From Deltaproteobacteria bacterium (GTDB taxonomy: Bacteria > Desulfobacterota > Desulfobacteria > Desulfobacterales > C00003060), in contig JAFGFW010000047.1 of assembly GCA_016930875.1 (NCBI GenBank), positions 1 through 64,000 of the forward strand: DNA of 64,000 nt. Direction: 5' to 3'. Within the stretch, counting starts at the first letter, position 1, and the number at the start of each line of letters is the position of its first letter. The notes under the pieces are model-generated. The model searched no databases. It was given only the letters and a program-made list of their open reading frames with translations, and was not told the origin of the DNA. The translations under genes and the position numbers were made by a program. Of this stretch, positions 34,981-44,702 are shown piece by piece.

Positions 34981-35773
34981 TTGGCTCTCCAAAGAGGGTA
35001 CGCTTTGTCCATTCAATACCAAATCGCATCAATGCCACATCGTCTTCTTGGATGTTTTGACCTACAGTCTTCTCAACTGATGAGGTATCCCAAAGCCTCT
35101 TTTCAAATGCAAAGTCCTTGAATCTGTCCAGGTCGTAGCAGGCCATGTAAAAGAGATCATTCTCTTCCCTGGTTAATTCCTTTTTCCCACTCCGGTTTTT
35201 CAGTGACAAGATGTCCATCATCAGGTCACTCATATCGTTATGGGTTTCCAGTTGCTGGTTTTTCTTCCACTCTCTCATTGTCCATTGCTTTGACTCATTA
35301 AAGCCAAGACAGTGGGCCTCTCTGATAAGGAAATAGCGCTCCTTGCAGGGTTGGTCCCCACGTTTTCTGTAAGCAAGGCGGCCGAGGGGATACGTGCGGC
35401 AAGAACCGGGGCGATCTTCATAGACTGTGCAGCCGGCTGGACTTACAAAAGGGCAATTCAGGTCTTCATCCGCCAACATTTTGAGCGATACCACCGGCAG
35501 CCCGCTTCTTGGCCCAATATGACACACGGTGTATTGACTCAAGAACTGGTGAGAAGAAAGTTTAAGCCTGTTCTTGAGACGCAGGATGTCATAGGGTGTC
35601 AGGAACTGATTCAGATCACGACAGCAATGATTAAAGCAGGCAATGCCGGGGTGGCAAGAAAACCGGAACGTGTCATCCATGGTGAGTTCTTGAAAGTTCT
35701 CCATAGGCATCTGCTGTTGCCCCACAACGTCGATTTTTTTCCATTGTACGAGAATTCGGTTTTCGTTTACCAT
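34970..35773 (-). CDS. YkgJ-type cysteine-cluster protein 3
   Basis: A 267-residue paralogue: FSCHPGIACFNHCCRDLN, then CPFVSPAGCTVYEDRPGSCR, and a shared middle (HCLGFNESKQWTMREW). It overlaps the SDR start by 11 bases on the same strand. Function unknown. Third copy of the family within 9 kb. Confidence 0.8.
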   Translation of the reverse strand: MVNENRILVQWKKIDVVGQQQMPMENFQELTMDDTFRFSCHPGIACFNHCCRDLNQFLTPYDILRLKNRLKLSSHQFLSQYTVCHIGPRSGLPVVSLKMLADEDLNCPFVSPAGCTVYEDRPGSCRTYPLGRLAYRKRGDQPCKERYFLIREAHCLGFNESKQWTMREWKKNQQLETHNDMSDLMMDILSLKNRSGKKELTREENDLFYMACYDLDRFKDFAFEKRLWDTSSVEKTVGQNIQEDDVALMRFGIEWTKRTLFGEPNGT

Positions 35774-35928
35774 TTTGATTGGTCCAAAGTCAATAAGATG
35801 GACGTCAGATCAATAGTCCGAGGTGATCGGTTTCCGGTATCTACGGGTTTTGGGTATCTGGCCGAGATGGGCCAGGATTTTTTTTGTGCTTCCTGTCTGT
35901 TTTTCCACAAGAATACCCTAAAAAGGCC

Positions 35929-35957
35929 TTGACAAGATGGCCCTATAGTGATACTCA
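35929..35957 (+). promoter_or_regulatory. Possible sigma-70 promoter upstream of aprBA
   Basis: A perfect TTGACA at 35929-35934 is followed after 17 bases by TACTCA, a poor -10. It lies about 470 bases before aprB in the gene-free stretch 35774-36426. Only the -35 is convincing. Confidence 0.3.
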
Positions 35958-36426
35958 GGAGAGACTTTCTGGGGGACAGTACAATCTATTGAATTTCTTT
36001 ACAAAATTCCCCAACCTTCTTCGTGCCGAAGCGGTATTCTAGGAACGAGTAGAAACGAATATGACAGGTGTCAAACCGTGGCGAATCAGATGAATCCGGG
36101 GTTGCAACGTGAGTTCAACGCTGTGGGTTTGAGTTGTCAATACTTCGTCTTTTCTTCCTTTATTGGGAAAATTAGTGGATACGTTTACCAGCCGGATTGT
36201 GAAAGCGCGCGATTAGTTATGGCTGCGCATTTTGGCGCCGGCAAAGTGTCTCTCAAACCGTGAGAGCCATCTTTACAGTGATGGGGTATGTTTGAAGAAA
36301 AATTAGTTGAAAGGGGGGATGTGAGGACAGGTGCGTATTAGACGCGAGATACTGAACCACATGAGAGCATGTGGAAGGATCTCTCATCAGGAGTAATCAA
36401 AAAAATCAATTTTAGGAGGTAGATCA

Positions 36427-36858
36427 ATGCCAAGTTTTGTAATTCAAGAAAAATGTGATGGCTGCAAGGGCGGGGATAAGACTGCTTGCATGTACATCTG
36501 CCCCAATGACCTCATGGTCCTGGACCCAGTGGCCATGAAAGCCTATAACCAGGAGCCCGACCAGTGCTGGGAGTGCTTTTCATGTGTCAAGATCTGCCCC
36601 ACCCAGGCTATAGAGGTGAGAGGCTATTCTGACTTCGTTCCCCTCGGCTCCAGCATTATGCCGATGAGAGGCAGCGAGGATGTCATGTGGACCTGCAAGT
36701 TCAGAAATGGCATGATCAAGCGTTTTAAGTTCCCCATCCGGACCACACCGGAAGGTGCGGCTAATGCGTATGAAGACCTGAAGGGTAAGGATCTTGACTC
36801 CGGCTTGCTTTCTACCGAAGAAGCCGCCGGCATGACGCTGCCCACTCCTAAGCTCTAG
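36427..36858 (+). CDS. aprB: Adenylylsulfate (APS) reductase beta subunit
   Basis: A 143-residue iron-sulfur protein. Cys10, 13, 21 and 25 and Cys47, 50, 53 and 57 (CWECFSCVKICP) form two [4Fe-4S] binding sites, as in AprB. A C-terminal tail follows (residues 100-143) that wraps the alpha subunit in known structures. It passes electrons to the FAD of AprA. AGGAGGT lies 5 bases before the start. Cotranscribed with aprA 70 bases downstream. Confidence 0.97.
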   Translation: MPSFVIQEKCDGCKGGDKTACMYICPNDLMVLDPVAMKAYNQEPDQCWECFSCVKICPTQAIEVRGYSDFVPLGSSIMPMRGSEDVMWTCKFRNGMIKRFKFPIRTTPEGAANAYEDLKGKDLDSGLLSTEEAAGMTLPTPKL

Positions 36859-36928
36859 AAGTTCGAGCCTGTCAGGGGACGTTTGATCAAACAAAGAACT
36901 TATCATTAACATTAAGGAGGATACGGAT

Positions 36929-38884
36929 ATGGCAATACCTAGTAAACCGACGGGAGAGCTTCTCGCGGTAAGAGATCCGGAAGTTGAGGAAAGAGAAGTC
37001 GATCTGTTGATTATCGGCGGCGGTATGGCTGCCAGCGGTGCGGCCTTTGAGGTCAAGAAATGGTCGGGCGACATGAAAGTCCTTCTGGTTGACAAGGCGG
37101 CCATGGAGCGTAGCGGCGCGGTTGCCCAGGGGCTTTCAGCGATCAACACCTATATCGGCAAAAATGCGATTGAGGACTACGTCGAAATGGTTAGAAATGA
37201 CCTCATGGGTATTACCCGCGATGACCTTGTCTATGATGTAGGCCGTCACGTGGATGACTCTGTCCATCTCTTTGAAGAGTGGGGTCTCCCGTGTTGGAAA
37301 CTGAGCCCGGAGGGCAAGAACATCGACGGTCAGAAGGGCCTCGAGTTGGGTCTGCTAAAAGACGGGGCCGAGCCCGTGCGCACCGGGAAATGGCAGATTA
37401 TGATCAATGGGGAATCTTACAAGTGCATCGTGGCAGAAGCTGCCAAGAAGGCACTCGGCGAAGAGAACATCCTGGAGAGAGTCTACATCACAAAACTGCT
37501 GCTCGATGCCAATAAGGAGAACACCGTTGCAGGCGCTTGCGGCTTTAGTGTGCGCGAGAACAAGGTCTTCATTATCAAGGCCAAGGCCACACTGGTTGCC
37601 TGCGGCGGCGCCGTAAACATTTACATGCCCCGGTCCCAGGGTGAAGGCAAGGGACGTGCCTGGTTTCCTGTATGGAACTCCGGGTCCGGCTATACCCTTT
37701 GCATGCAGGCCGGCGCTGAAATGACCATGATGGAAAACCGTTTCACCCCGACTCGCTTCAAGGACGGTTACGGTCCGGTGGGCGCCTGGTTCCTCCTCTT
37801 CAAGGCAAAGGTCCAAAACGGGATGGGTGAAAACTATCTGTTGAGCGACTTTACCAAGGCCGAGCTTGAGAAATATGCACCTTACGGGCTGGCTGCGGTG
37901 ACCCCCACGTGTCTGAGGAACCACGTGATGCTGGCGGAGATGAAAGAGGGCCGTGGCCCGGTCTTTCTTGATACCCCGACCGCCCTGGCCGCGCTTGCAG
38001 AGAAGCTAGACAAGAAAGAGCTCAAACACCTCGAATCCGAGGCATGGGAAGACTTCCTTGACATGACCTGCGGCCAGGCCAACCTGTGGTGCGCAAACAA
38101 CGTTGAGCCTGAAAAGACCATGTCAGAGATCATGCCCACGGAGCCGTATCTGCTCGGTTCTCATTCCGGCTGCTGCGGTGTATGGTGCGGCGGGCCGATG
38201 GAAGACTGGAACGTGGATGCCTACAAGACGGGTTATAACCGCATGACGACCGTAAATGGCCTCTTTATCGCCGGTGACGTTGTAGGCGCCTCCGGGCATA
38301 AGTTCTCCTCAGGCTCCCACGCAGAGGGTCGTATTGCTATTAAGGCGATGTGCAAGTATGGGGTCGACAATGCCGACTATGTGCCCGCGCCCAAGGAGTC
38401 CGCACAGGAGATCGTAGATTACCTGTGGCAACCGGTGAGACTCTTCCTCGACAACTATGAGTACACCACGGCAACTGACATCAACCCGAATTACATCAAG
38501 CCCTCGGGTTTTTCCATGCGGTTGATGAAGGCTACTAATGAGTATGGCGGCGGCTGGGCCACGTACTATCAGACGAACGGCACCAACCTCAAGATTCTCA
38601 TGGATATGTTCAAGGTAATGCATGAGGATTCTTTTAAACTGGGCGCTGGCGACCTGCATGAACTCTTGCGGGCCCATGAGATGAGACACAGACTCTGGAC
38701 TGTTGAGCTCCATAACCGGCATATCCTCTTCAGGGAGGAGTCCCGCTATCCGGGCTTCTACTACAGGGCAGACTTTCCGGCCACCGATGATGAAAATTGG
38801 TTCTGTTTTGGGAATTCCAAGTATGATCCGGCGAGCGGAGAGTGGACTATGATTAAGAAAGACTATATCAAGGTCATTCCCTAG
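36929..38884 (+). CDS. aprA: APS reductase alpha subunit (FAD)
   Basis: A 651-residue flavoprotein of the fumarate-reductase/succinate-dehydrogenase flavoprotein family in its AprA form: LLIIGGGMAASGAAFEV (FAD dinucleotide loop), ERSGAVAQGLSAIN, and the C-terminal AprA region. It reduces APS to sulfite and AMP in the cytoplasm, the second step of dissimilatory sulfate reduction (or the reverse reaction). An RBS AGGAGG precedes the ATG. A strong terminator follows, so aprBA can be a separate transcript from qmoABC. Confidence 0.97.
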   Translation: MAIPSKPTGELLAVRDPEVEEREVDLLIIGGGMAASGAAFEVKKWSGDMKVLLVDKAAMERSGAVAQGLSAINTYIGKNAIEDYVEMVRNDLMGITRDDLVYDVGRHVDDSVHLFEEWGLPCWKLSPEGKNIDGQKGLELGLLKDGAEPVRTGKWQIMINGESYKCIVAEAAKKALGEENILERVYITKLLLDANKENTVAGACGFSVRENKVFIIKAKATLVACGGAVNIYMPRSQGEGKGRAWFPVWNSGSGYTLCMQAGAEMTMMENRFTPTRFKDGYGPVGAWFLLFKAKVQNGMGENYLLSDFTKAELEKYAPYGLAAVTPTCLRNHVMLAEMKEGRGPVFLDTPTALAALAEKLDKKELKHLESEAWEDFLDMTCGQANLWCANNVEPEKTMSEIMPTEPYLLGSHSGCCGVWCGGPMEDWNVDAYKTGYNRMTTVNGLFIAGDVVGASGHKFSSGSHAEGRIAIKAMCKYGVDNADYVPAPKESAQEIVDYLWQPVRLFLDNYEYTTATDINPNYIKPSGFSMRLMKATNEYGGGWATYYQTNGTNLKILMDMFKVMHEDSFKLGAGDLHELLRAHEMRHRLWTVELHNRHILFREESRYPGFYYRADFPATDDENWFCFGNSKYDPASGEWTMIKKDYIKVIP

Positions 38885-38920
38885 GGGTTACGATTCCTGT
38901 GAGGGGATAATATCCTAACA

Positions 38921-38958
38921 CTCCAGGTGCCGCTCTTGCGGCACCTGGAGATTTTTTT
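38921..38958 (+). terminator. Rho-independent terminator after aprA
   Basis: CTCCAGGTGCCGC-TCTT-GCGGCACCTGGAG is a perfect 13-bp stem followed by TTTTTTT, 37 bases beyond the aprA stop. Confidence 0.92.
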
Positions 38959-39003
38959 AACTTGAACCTTGATGGAATCGTAAAAAGTGGAATCCGTTGG
39001 ATA

Positions 39004-39081
39004 TGTCATTTCGACCGCAGGGAGAAATGTTGTATTTTTGCTGTTAGGCGGGAAAGATTTCTCGCTGCGTTTGAAATGACA
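39004..39081. repeat. MITE-like palindromic element (GTCATTTCGA family), third copy
   Basis: TGTCATTTCGACCGCAGGGA followed by GAAATGTT faces AAGATTTCTCGCTGCGTTTG and AAATGACA. It lies in the gap between the aprA terminator and qmoA, the only other content of which is a small GCCGCGAAGCGGC palindrome. Confidence 0.7.
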
Positions 39082-39223
39082 GGTTGTTGAGACTTCCAAC
39101 GAACCTAATTCAAGTTTGTTGTCGACAGGACGCCGCGAAGCGGCATAAACCAGCTTTTCACGAGTTTGTCAACCTTGGAACGCGGGGGTTCTCCGCAAGA
39201 ACGTACACCTACGGAGGAATAGC

Positions 39224-40507
39224 ATGACAGAAGAACAAAGAGCCGAAGATCCGATTAAGACGGGCAGCATCCTGGTTGTGGGAGGAGGTATTAGCGGGCT
39301 CACTGCAGTCCTTGAAGCGGCTGAAGTAGGCCATGAGGTCTTCCTTGTGGAAAAGGAGCCTTCTTTGGGGGGCAGGGTGGCCCAATTGAGGCACTACTTC
39401 CCCAAGCTATGTCCTCCGACATGCGGCCTTGAGATCAATTATAGGAGGATTAAAGAAAACCCCAGGATTCACTACTTCACCTTGGCAGATGTACAGAGCG
39501 TTTCAGGGTCTCCGGGAAGCTATGATGTGACAGTCAAACTCAATCCCCGCTATGTGAATGAAAAGTGTACTTGTTGTGGCGAGTGCGAAAAGGTTTGCAT
39601 GACAAAACTACCTGATGAATTCAATTTCGATATGTGTACGATGAAAGGCGCCTATCTGCCGCACCAGGTGGCCCTTCCCATGCGCTACGTCATTTCTCCC
39701 AAGATTATCGGCACAGAGGACGCAAAAAAGTGTGTTGAGGCCTGTAAGTACGATGCTATCGATCTTGATATGCAACCCAGGACCATAAATTTGAAGGTGG
39801 GCGCCATCATCTGGGCAACCGGATGGAGGCCGTATGATGCTGCCAAGATAGATAATCTTGGCTTCCAATATCCCAACGTCATCACCAACATGATGATGGA
39901 ACGCCTTGCCGCCCCTAACGGCCCGAGCAACGGGAAAATCCTGCGCCCTTCGGATAATAAGAAGATTTCAAAGATCGCTTTCGTTCAATGCGCGGGCTCA
40001 AGAGACGAAAATCACTTGCCCTATTGTTCCTATATCTGCTGCATGGCATCACTAAAACAGGCAACCTATGTGAGGGAGCAGTATCCTGAAGCACAGGTTT
40101 ATATATTCTATATTGACATACGGGCACCTGGACAGCGTTACGAAAAGTTCTACAAGAAGATCAAAGAGGACGAGAATGTCTTCCTGATCAAGGGCAAAGT
40201 CGCAGAAGTTCAGGAAGATGCGAGCACCAAGGATATTACGGTTGTGGCAGAAAACGCAGTGACCGGCGAAAAAATCCAGGAAACGGTTGACATGGCTGTA
40301 CTGGCTACTGGAATGGTTCCGAACACGGCGGACACCAAGTTACCCGGTAATGTCAAGTACGACCCGGATGGCTTTGTGGTCTCGGATCTGGCCCAGGGCG
40401 GCATGTTTGCCACGGGTTGCGCGGCAAAGCCCCTAGATGTAGTTTCATCCAATCAACATGCCACTGGTATGGCCCTTAAGGCCATTCAGACTTTGGTGAG
40501 CAGGTAG
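39224..40507 (+). CDS. qmoA: Quinone-interacting oxidoreductase subunit QmoA
   Basis: A 427-residue HdrA-like flavoprotein: VVGGGISGLTAVLEAAEVGH (FAD loop), CTCCGECEKVC, and a second NAD/FAD-type segment near the C-terminus (VLATGMVPNT). QmoABC carries electrons from the menaquinol pool to AprBA. ACGGAGGAATAGC before the ATG supports this start. Begins a three-gene operon. Confidence 0.95.
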   Translation: MTEEQRAEDPIKTGSILVVGGGISGLTAVLEAAEVGHEVFLVEKEPSLGGRVAQLRHYFPKLCPPTCGLEINYRRIKENPRIHYFTLADVQSVSGSPGSYDVTVKLNPRYVNEKCTCCGECEKVCMTKLPDEFNFDMCTMKGAYLPHQVALPMRYVISPKIIGTEDAKKCVEACKYDAIDLDMQPRTINLKVGAIIWATGWRPYDAAKIDNLGFQYPNVITNMMMERLAAPNGPSNGKILRPSDNKKISKIAFVQCAGSRDENHLPYCSYICCMASLKQATYVREQYPEAQVYIFYIDIRAPGQRYEKFYKKIKEDENVFLIKGKVAEVQEDASTKDITVVAENAVTGEKIQETVDMAVLATGMVPNTADTKLPGNVKYDPDGFVVSDLAQGGMFATGCAAKPLDVVSSNQHATGMALKAIQTLVSR

Positions 40508-40517
40508 GAGGTAATCC

Positions 40518-42899
40518 ATGGAAAAGAAGTTTGGCGTATACATCTGTAAAGGTTGTGGGCTGGGAGAGGCCCTGGATATAGAAAAACTGGAAAAAAAGGT
40601 CCCGCCAAAGATAAAGATCTGCAAGACCCATCCCGCCCTATGCTCCCCGGAAGGCGTTGATCTCATCAAAAATGACATAGAAACCGAAGGGGTCAATACG
40701 GTTGTTATTGCTGCCTGTTCACGACGCGTGCTTTGGGATGTCTTTGATTTTCGTCCGGCGGTTGTAGAAAGGGTTAATCTAAGAGAAGGCGTGGTATGGA
40801 GCCATAAGCCTCGAGAAGATGCCATGCCCGAAGAGGGCCCCCAGGTAGACGAGTGGCTTCAAGATATGGCTCAGGATTATCTCCGCATGGGCATTGCCGA
40901 GGCCGAGAAGATCGAGCGTCCCGAGCCATATCATCCAGAGGAAGAGATTAACAAACGGATCATGGTGCTGGGAGGCGGTGTCACCGGCCTGAGCGCGGCC
41001 CTTGATGCAGCAAAGGCCGGCTACGAGGCCACGGTCATTGAAAAGGAGCCTCAAGTCGGCGGATTTGCGGCTAAGCTCAGGAAACAGACACCCTGGTCCT
41101 TTCCGTACGAGAACTTGCAGACGCCCATAATTGAAGAGATCATAAAAGAGGCGGAGGCCAATCCAAAGATCACCATCCGTACAGAGACCGAGGTGGCCCG
41201 TGTCTTTGGCGCCCCTGGGCTATATGACGTGAGCTTTAAGCCGCCCGGGACCAAGAGCAAGTGGGACATACCGGCACCCGTTGAAGCGGCCGAGGGAGCT
41301 GAAGCCCCACCGCAACCGCCCGGTGCGGACAAAGCTACTCCTGAGAACCCTGCCAACATCCTGGCAAGGGATCCTGAGGCAGAGCGCTTTGGGGCAATCA
41401 TATTAGCCACGGGCTGGAAACCGTATGAGCTAAAAAAAGAAGCCGAAGCTGAAGCACCCGCAGAGACAGAGGGTGGGGCGCCCAAAGAGGGTAAGGAAGC
41501 TGAAGCAGTGGAAGAGCCTAGTTACGATCATCTTGGTTTCGGCAAGCTTCCGGGCGTTGTGACTAACGTGGCCTTTGAAGAGATGGCGGCCCAGGGCAAG
41601 ATCTTGCGACCGTCTGATGGGAAACCTGCCCAGAGCGTTGCCTTTGTCCAGTGTCCCGGACAGGGGGCTGACGAGGACTTTCCGTATGCCGCAGCAGTTA
41701 CCAGCATGGTTGCCTTGAAGCAGGCCAAATATGTCCGGGACGACAACCCCGATGCCAAGGCATATATCTTCTACCAGCACATGCGTACCCTTGGGCAGAA
41801 CGAGTATTTTTATAAGAGTATCCAACAGGACGAAGGGATCTTTTTAACCAAGGGGGACGTGGTGAGCGTGTCTCAAAATGGCGACGGCACCCTTGTGTTA
41901 GAAGCCAATGACACGCTTCTTGGCGAGAACATCAAGGTGGGCGTGGACATGGTGGTCCTGGGCACGGGCATGGTGCCGGTGACAAGGGATGATCCGATCC
42001 TAAATCTCGCCTATCGACAAGGGCCTGGGTTTAAGGATCTGGACCTTTTTGACGGGTATGCAGATTCGAATTTCATCTGTTTCCCCTATGAGACCCGAAG
42101 GACGGGTATCTATGTGGCAGGCTGCGTACGCAAGGCGTTAGGAATACAGGAATGCAGGGAGGATGCAACTGGTGCTGCTTTAAAGGCGATCCAATGTCTC
42201 GAGTCGGCCAACCGGGGCATGGCGGTGCACCCCAGGTCATGGGATATGACATTTCCTGATTTTTTCTTTCAGCGGTGCACACAGTGCAAGCGATGTACTG
42301 AAGAGTGTCCCTTTGGGGCCTTGGATGACGACGAGAAAGGTACACCGCTACCCAACCCGACCCGATGTCGAAGGTGCGGTATCTGCATGGGGGCGTGTCC
42401 GGAGCGCATCATCGGTTTTTCCGATTACAATATTGATTCGATCGGCTCCATGGTCAAGGCGATTGACGTTCCCGAAGACGATGAGGAGAAACTGAGGGTC
42501 CTGATACTTGCATGTGAGAACGATGCCTATCCTGCCCTTGATATCTGCGGTTTGAATCGTCTCAACTATAATGCACACGTAAGGGTTATTCCGGTCAGGT
42601 GCCTTGGCTCGGTGAACGTGGTCTGGATCAAGGATGCCCTGTCCAAAGGGATGGACGGTGTTCTTATGATCGGCTGCAAGTTTGGCGACGACTACCAATG
42701 CCACTTTATCAAGGGAAGCGAACTGGCCGACATCCGCATGGATAAAATAGGCGACGCTTTGCAGAGCCTGGCCCTTGAAAAAGAGCGAGTGCAGCAGGTC
42801 CAGATCGCCATTGACGAGTACGAGAAGCTTCCAGGCATAATCGCAGAGTTCATGGAAGTAATAGAAGGGGTTGGCCCTAACCCGTTTAAGGGGTTTTAG
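40518..42899 (+). CDS. qmoB: Quinone-interacting oxidoreductase subunit QmoB
   Basis: A 793-residue protein with the HdrA-like FAD module, two [4Fe-4S] ferredoxin motifs (CTQCKRCTEECPFG and CRRCGICMGACP) and a C-terminal MvhD-type iron-sulfur domain (LILACENDAY, MIGCKFGDDYQCH). An Ala/Glu/Pro-rich insertion (about residues 250-340) lies inside the FAD module. It starts 10 bases after qmoA. Confidence 0.95.
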   Translation: MEKKFGVYICKGCGLGEALDIEKLEKKVPPKIKICKTHPALCSPEGVDLIKNDIETEGVNTVVIAACSRRVLWDVFDFRPAVVERVNLREGVVWSHKPREDAMPEEGPQVDEWLQDMAQDYLRMGIAEAEKIERPEPYHPEEEINKRIMVLGGGVTGLSAALDAAKAGYEATVIEKEPQVGGFAAKLRKQTPWSFPYENLQTPIIEEIIKEAEANPKITIRTETEVARVFGAPGLYDVSFKPPGTKSKWDIPAPVEAAEGAEAPPQPPGADKATPENPANILARDPEAERFGAIILATGWKPYELKKEAEAEAPAETEGGAPKEGKEAEAVEEPSYDHLGFGKLPGVVTNVAFEEMAAQGKILRPSDGKPAQSVAFVQCPGQGADEDFPYAAAVTSMVALKQAKYVRDDNPDAKAYIFYQHMRTLGQNEYFYKSIQQDEGIFLTKGDVVSVSQNGDGTLVLEANDTLLGENIKVGVDMVVLGTGMVPVTRDDPILNLAYRQGPGFKDLDLFDGYADSNFICFPYETRRTGIYVAGCVRKALGIQECREDATGAALKAIQCLESANRGMAVHPRSWDMTFPDFFFQRCTQCKRCTEECPFGALDDDEKGTPLPNPTRCRRCGICMGACPERIIGFSDYNIDSIGSMVKAIDVPEDDEEKLRVLILACENDAYPALDICGLNRLNYNAHVRVIPVRCLGSVNVVWIKDALSKGMDGVLMIGCKFGDDYQCHFIKGSELADIRMDKIGDALQSLALEKERVQQVQIAIDEYEKLPGIIAEFMEVIEGVGPNPFKGF

Positions 42900-42954
42900 T
42901 GTTCCTCGGTAAACCCAATAAACCTTGGTCTTAACGGCAGGAGGAGGTAGGAAA

Positions 42955-44100
42955 ATGGCAGACAGCAAGTGGGTGGAACCTGATCTTAACTTTGTCAGAC
43001 AGCTCAAGGCATTGGGGGGAGATACTCTCAAGAAGTGTTACCAGTGCGCGACGTGCTCGGTAGTGTGTCCCATCTCGCCGGACGAAAAACCGTTTCCCAG
43101 AAAAGAGATGATTGCTGCCCAGTGGGGGTTGAAGGACAAGCTTGTTGGCAACATGGATGTCTGGCTTTGCCATCAGTGTAATGATTGTTCTACATACTGC
43201 CCAAGGGGGGCACGACCTGGGGATGTGCTAAATGCTGTGAGAGCGTACAGCATTCAGGAATATGCCTGGCCGAGTTGGCTGGGCAAGCTTGTGGCCGATT
43301 CGAGGTTGTGGTGGCTGTTGTTAGGGATCCCCGTGGCCCTTTATTTTTTACTACTTGGTGCAATCGGTCATTTGCACGTACCAGAGGGTGAGATCGAATT
43401 TGCCAAATTCTTTCCCACCTTGCTAGTGGACGCTATCTTTATTCCTCTAACCGGATGGGTTTTTTTGACCTTTGGAATCGGCATCTCAAGATTTATGACT
43501 GACATCCGCCAGCATGCCATTGCAGATGGAAAGGCCAAACGGAAGGATTTAAATGTCCCGGATTTTCTAAGAACTATAGTCTGCACCCTGCCTACTATTT
43601 TAAGGCACAGCAAGTTCAGCGAGTGTAGCACGAACAAAGACAGGTACCTTGCCCATATCCTCGTCATGTACTCCTTTATCGGGCTTTTTGTGGTCACGAA
43701 CATCTTTTTTGTTGCCTTGTACATACTTCAGGTGCCTGGGCCGTATTCCCAGACCAACCCTGTAAAGATCCTGGCCAATGTCAGTGGCATTGCACTCATT
43801 GTGGGAGCCATACTCATGATGGCTAATCGCGCCAAAGACAGGGGCACTAATGTTGGAAAGGGAAGTTATTTTGACTGGTCCTTGCTTATACTGGTTCTGG
43901 GATTAGGGGTTACCGGCGAGCTGTCGCAATTAACCCGGTTGGCCCACATGCCTGTTGTGGCCTATCCCATGTATTTTGCTCATCTGGTCTTTGTGTTCTG
44001 TCTGTTTACCTATCTGCCATTTTCAAAGCTTGCGCACCTTGTTTATCGAACACTGGCCATGTCCTACTCGCGGTATTCTGGGAGGGAGCCGTTGGAATAA
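42955..44100 (+). CDS. qmoC: Quinone-interacting oxidoreductase subunit QmoC (membrane)
   Basis: A 381-residue fusion of an HdrC-like N-terminus with two [4Fe-4S] motifs (CYQCATCSVVCP, CHQCNDCSTYCP) and a C-terminal cytochrome b-like (NarI/HdrE type) membrane region of about six helices, expected to bind haem b and menaquinone. The ATG at 42955 follows GGAGGAGGT; the frame is open further upstream. Two terminators follow. Confidence 0.95.
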   Translation: MADSKWVEPDLNFVRQLKALGGDTLKKCYQCATCSVVCPISPDEKPFPRKEMIAAQWGLKDKLVGNMDVWLCHQCNDCSTYCPRGARPGDVLNAVRAYSIQEYAWPSWLGKLVADSRLWWLLLGIPVALYFLLLGAIGHLHVPEGEIEFAKFFPTLLVDAIFIPLTGWVFLTFGIGISRFMTDIRQHAIADGKAKRKDLNVPDFLRTIVCTLPTILRHSKFSECSTNKDRYLAHILVMYSFIGLFVVTNIFFVALYILQVPGPYSQTNPVKILANVSGIALIVGAILMMANRAKDRGTNVGKGSYFDWSLLILVLGLGVTGELSQLTRLAHMPVVAYPMYFAHLVFVFCLFTYLPFSKLAHLVYRTLAMSYSRYSGREPLE

Positions 44101-44126
44101 ATAGGATTTTAGATCGCGGATTTTGG

Positions 44127-44177
44127 AAAAAAAAGCCCCTTGGACCGTTGCAGCAAAGGGTCCAAGGGGCTTTTTTT
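44127..44177 (+). terminator. Terminator after qmoC (bidirectional form)
   Basis: AAAGCCCCTTGGACC (about 44132-44146) pairs with GGTCCAAGGGGCTTT (about 44159-44173), with runs of A before and T after. It ends the qmoABC transcript and could also act leftward. Confidence 0.9.
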
Positions 44178-44228
44178 GTACAGCTTACATTTATGCCTTA
44201 CGGAATTGTTTTGAACGGTTACCAACAA

Positions 44229-44265
44229 AAAAGGGAGAGACTTAAAACCGTCTCTCCCTTTTTTC
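44229..44265 (-). terminator. Terminator of the sat operon (bidirectional form)
   Basis: AAGGGAGAGAC (44231-44241) pairs with GTCTCTCCCTT (44250-44260), flanked by A-rich and T-rich runs. It lies 75 bases beyond the stop of the small gene that follows sat. Confidence 0.85.
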
Positions 44266-44338
44266 TTCCCTAAAAACTGTGGGCGGTAGGCCCTAAAAAC
44301 TCTTGTAGCCCAACGCGCCTGCGCAAACCCATCACATT

Positions 44339-44689
44339 CTAAAACTCCGGAACAGGCAAGTATTCTCCCTCCTTGGCAGCCATCTCCTTTATCTCATCCA
44401 TTCGCTTTAAAACACCATCTACCGCCTCTGCACCAACAGACTTTGATTTGGCTATCTCCTCAAAAAGCGTCCTGTTAAATGCTATAGGTGTATCTGTTAT
44501 ACAATCCCTTGTATCTATCCTTGCGGTGTCAAAGGCATGTGTGATATCTTTGACCTTATCTTCAGGAACTTCTACATTCAAGGCCTGTACGCCGCCTCCA
44601 AATAGGTCCACTACTTTATCCTCAAGCCCACTTCCCTTGATTGCCCCTAATCTTTTGTCGTCTAAAAGTACAACTATGGTCTTAGCCAT
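44339..44689 (-). CDS. Small conserved protein cotranscribed with sat, function unknown
   Basis: A 116-residue protein beginning MAKTIVVLLDDKRLGAIKGS. No catalytic motif, no signal. It starts 13 bases after the sat stop with a good RBS (TAGGAGGTGCGAG), so the two genes form an operon. The link to sulfate activation comes only from position. The last residues (GEYLPVPEF) are unusually extended. Confidence 0.75.
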   Translation of the reverse strand: MAKTIVVLLDDKRLGAIKGSGLEDKVVDLFGGGVQALNVEVPEDKVKDITHAFDTARIDTRDCITDTPIAFNRTLFEEIAKSKSVGAEAVDGVLKRMDEIKEMAAKEGEYLPVPEF

Positions 44690-44702
44690 CTCGCACCTCC
44701 TA

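Noticed and set aside
36078-36263. 61-codon frame upstream of aprB
   Set aside because: GTG start without RBS and no motif; the stretch reads as leader and promoter DNA.
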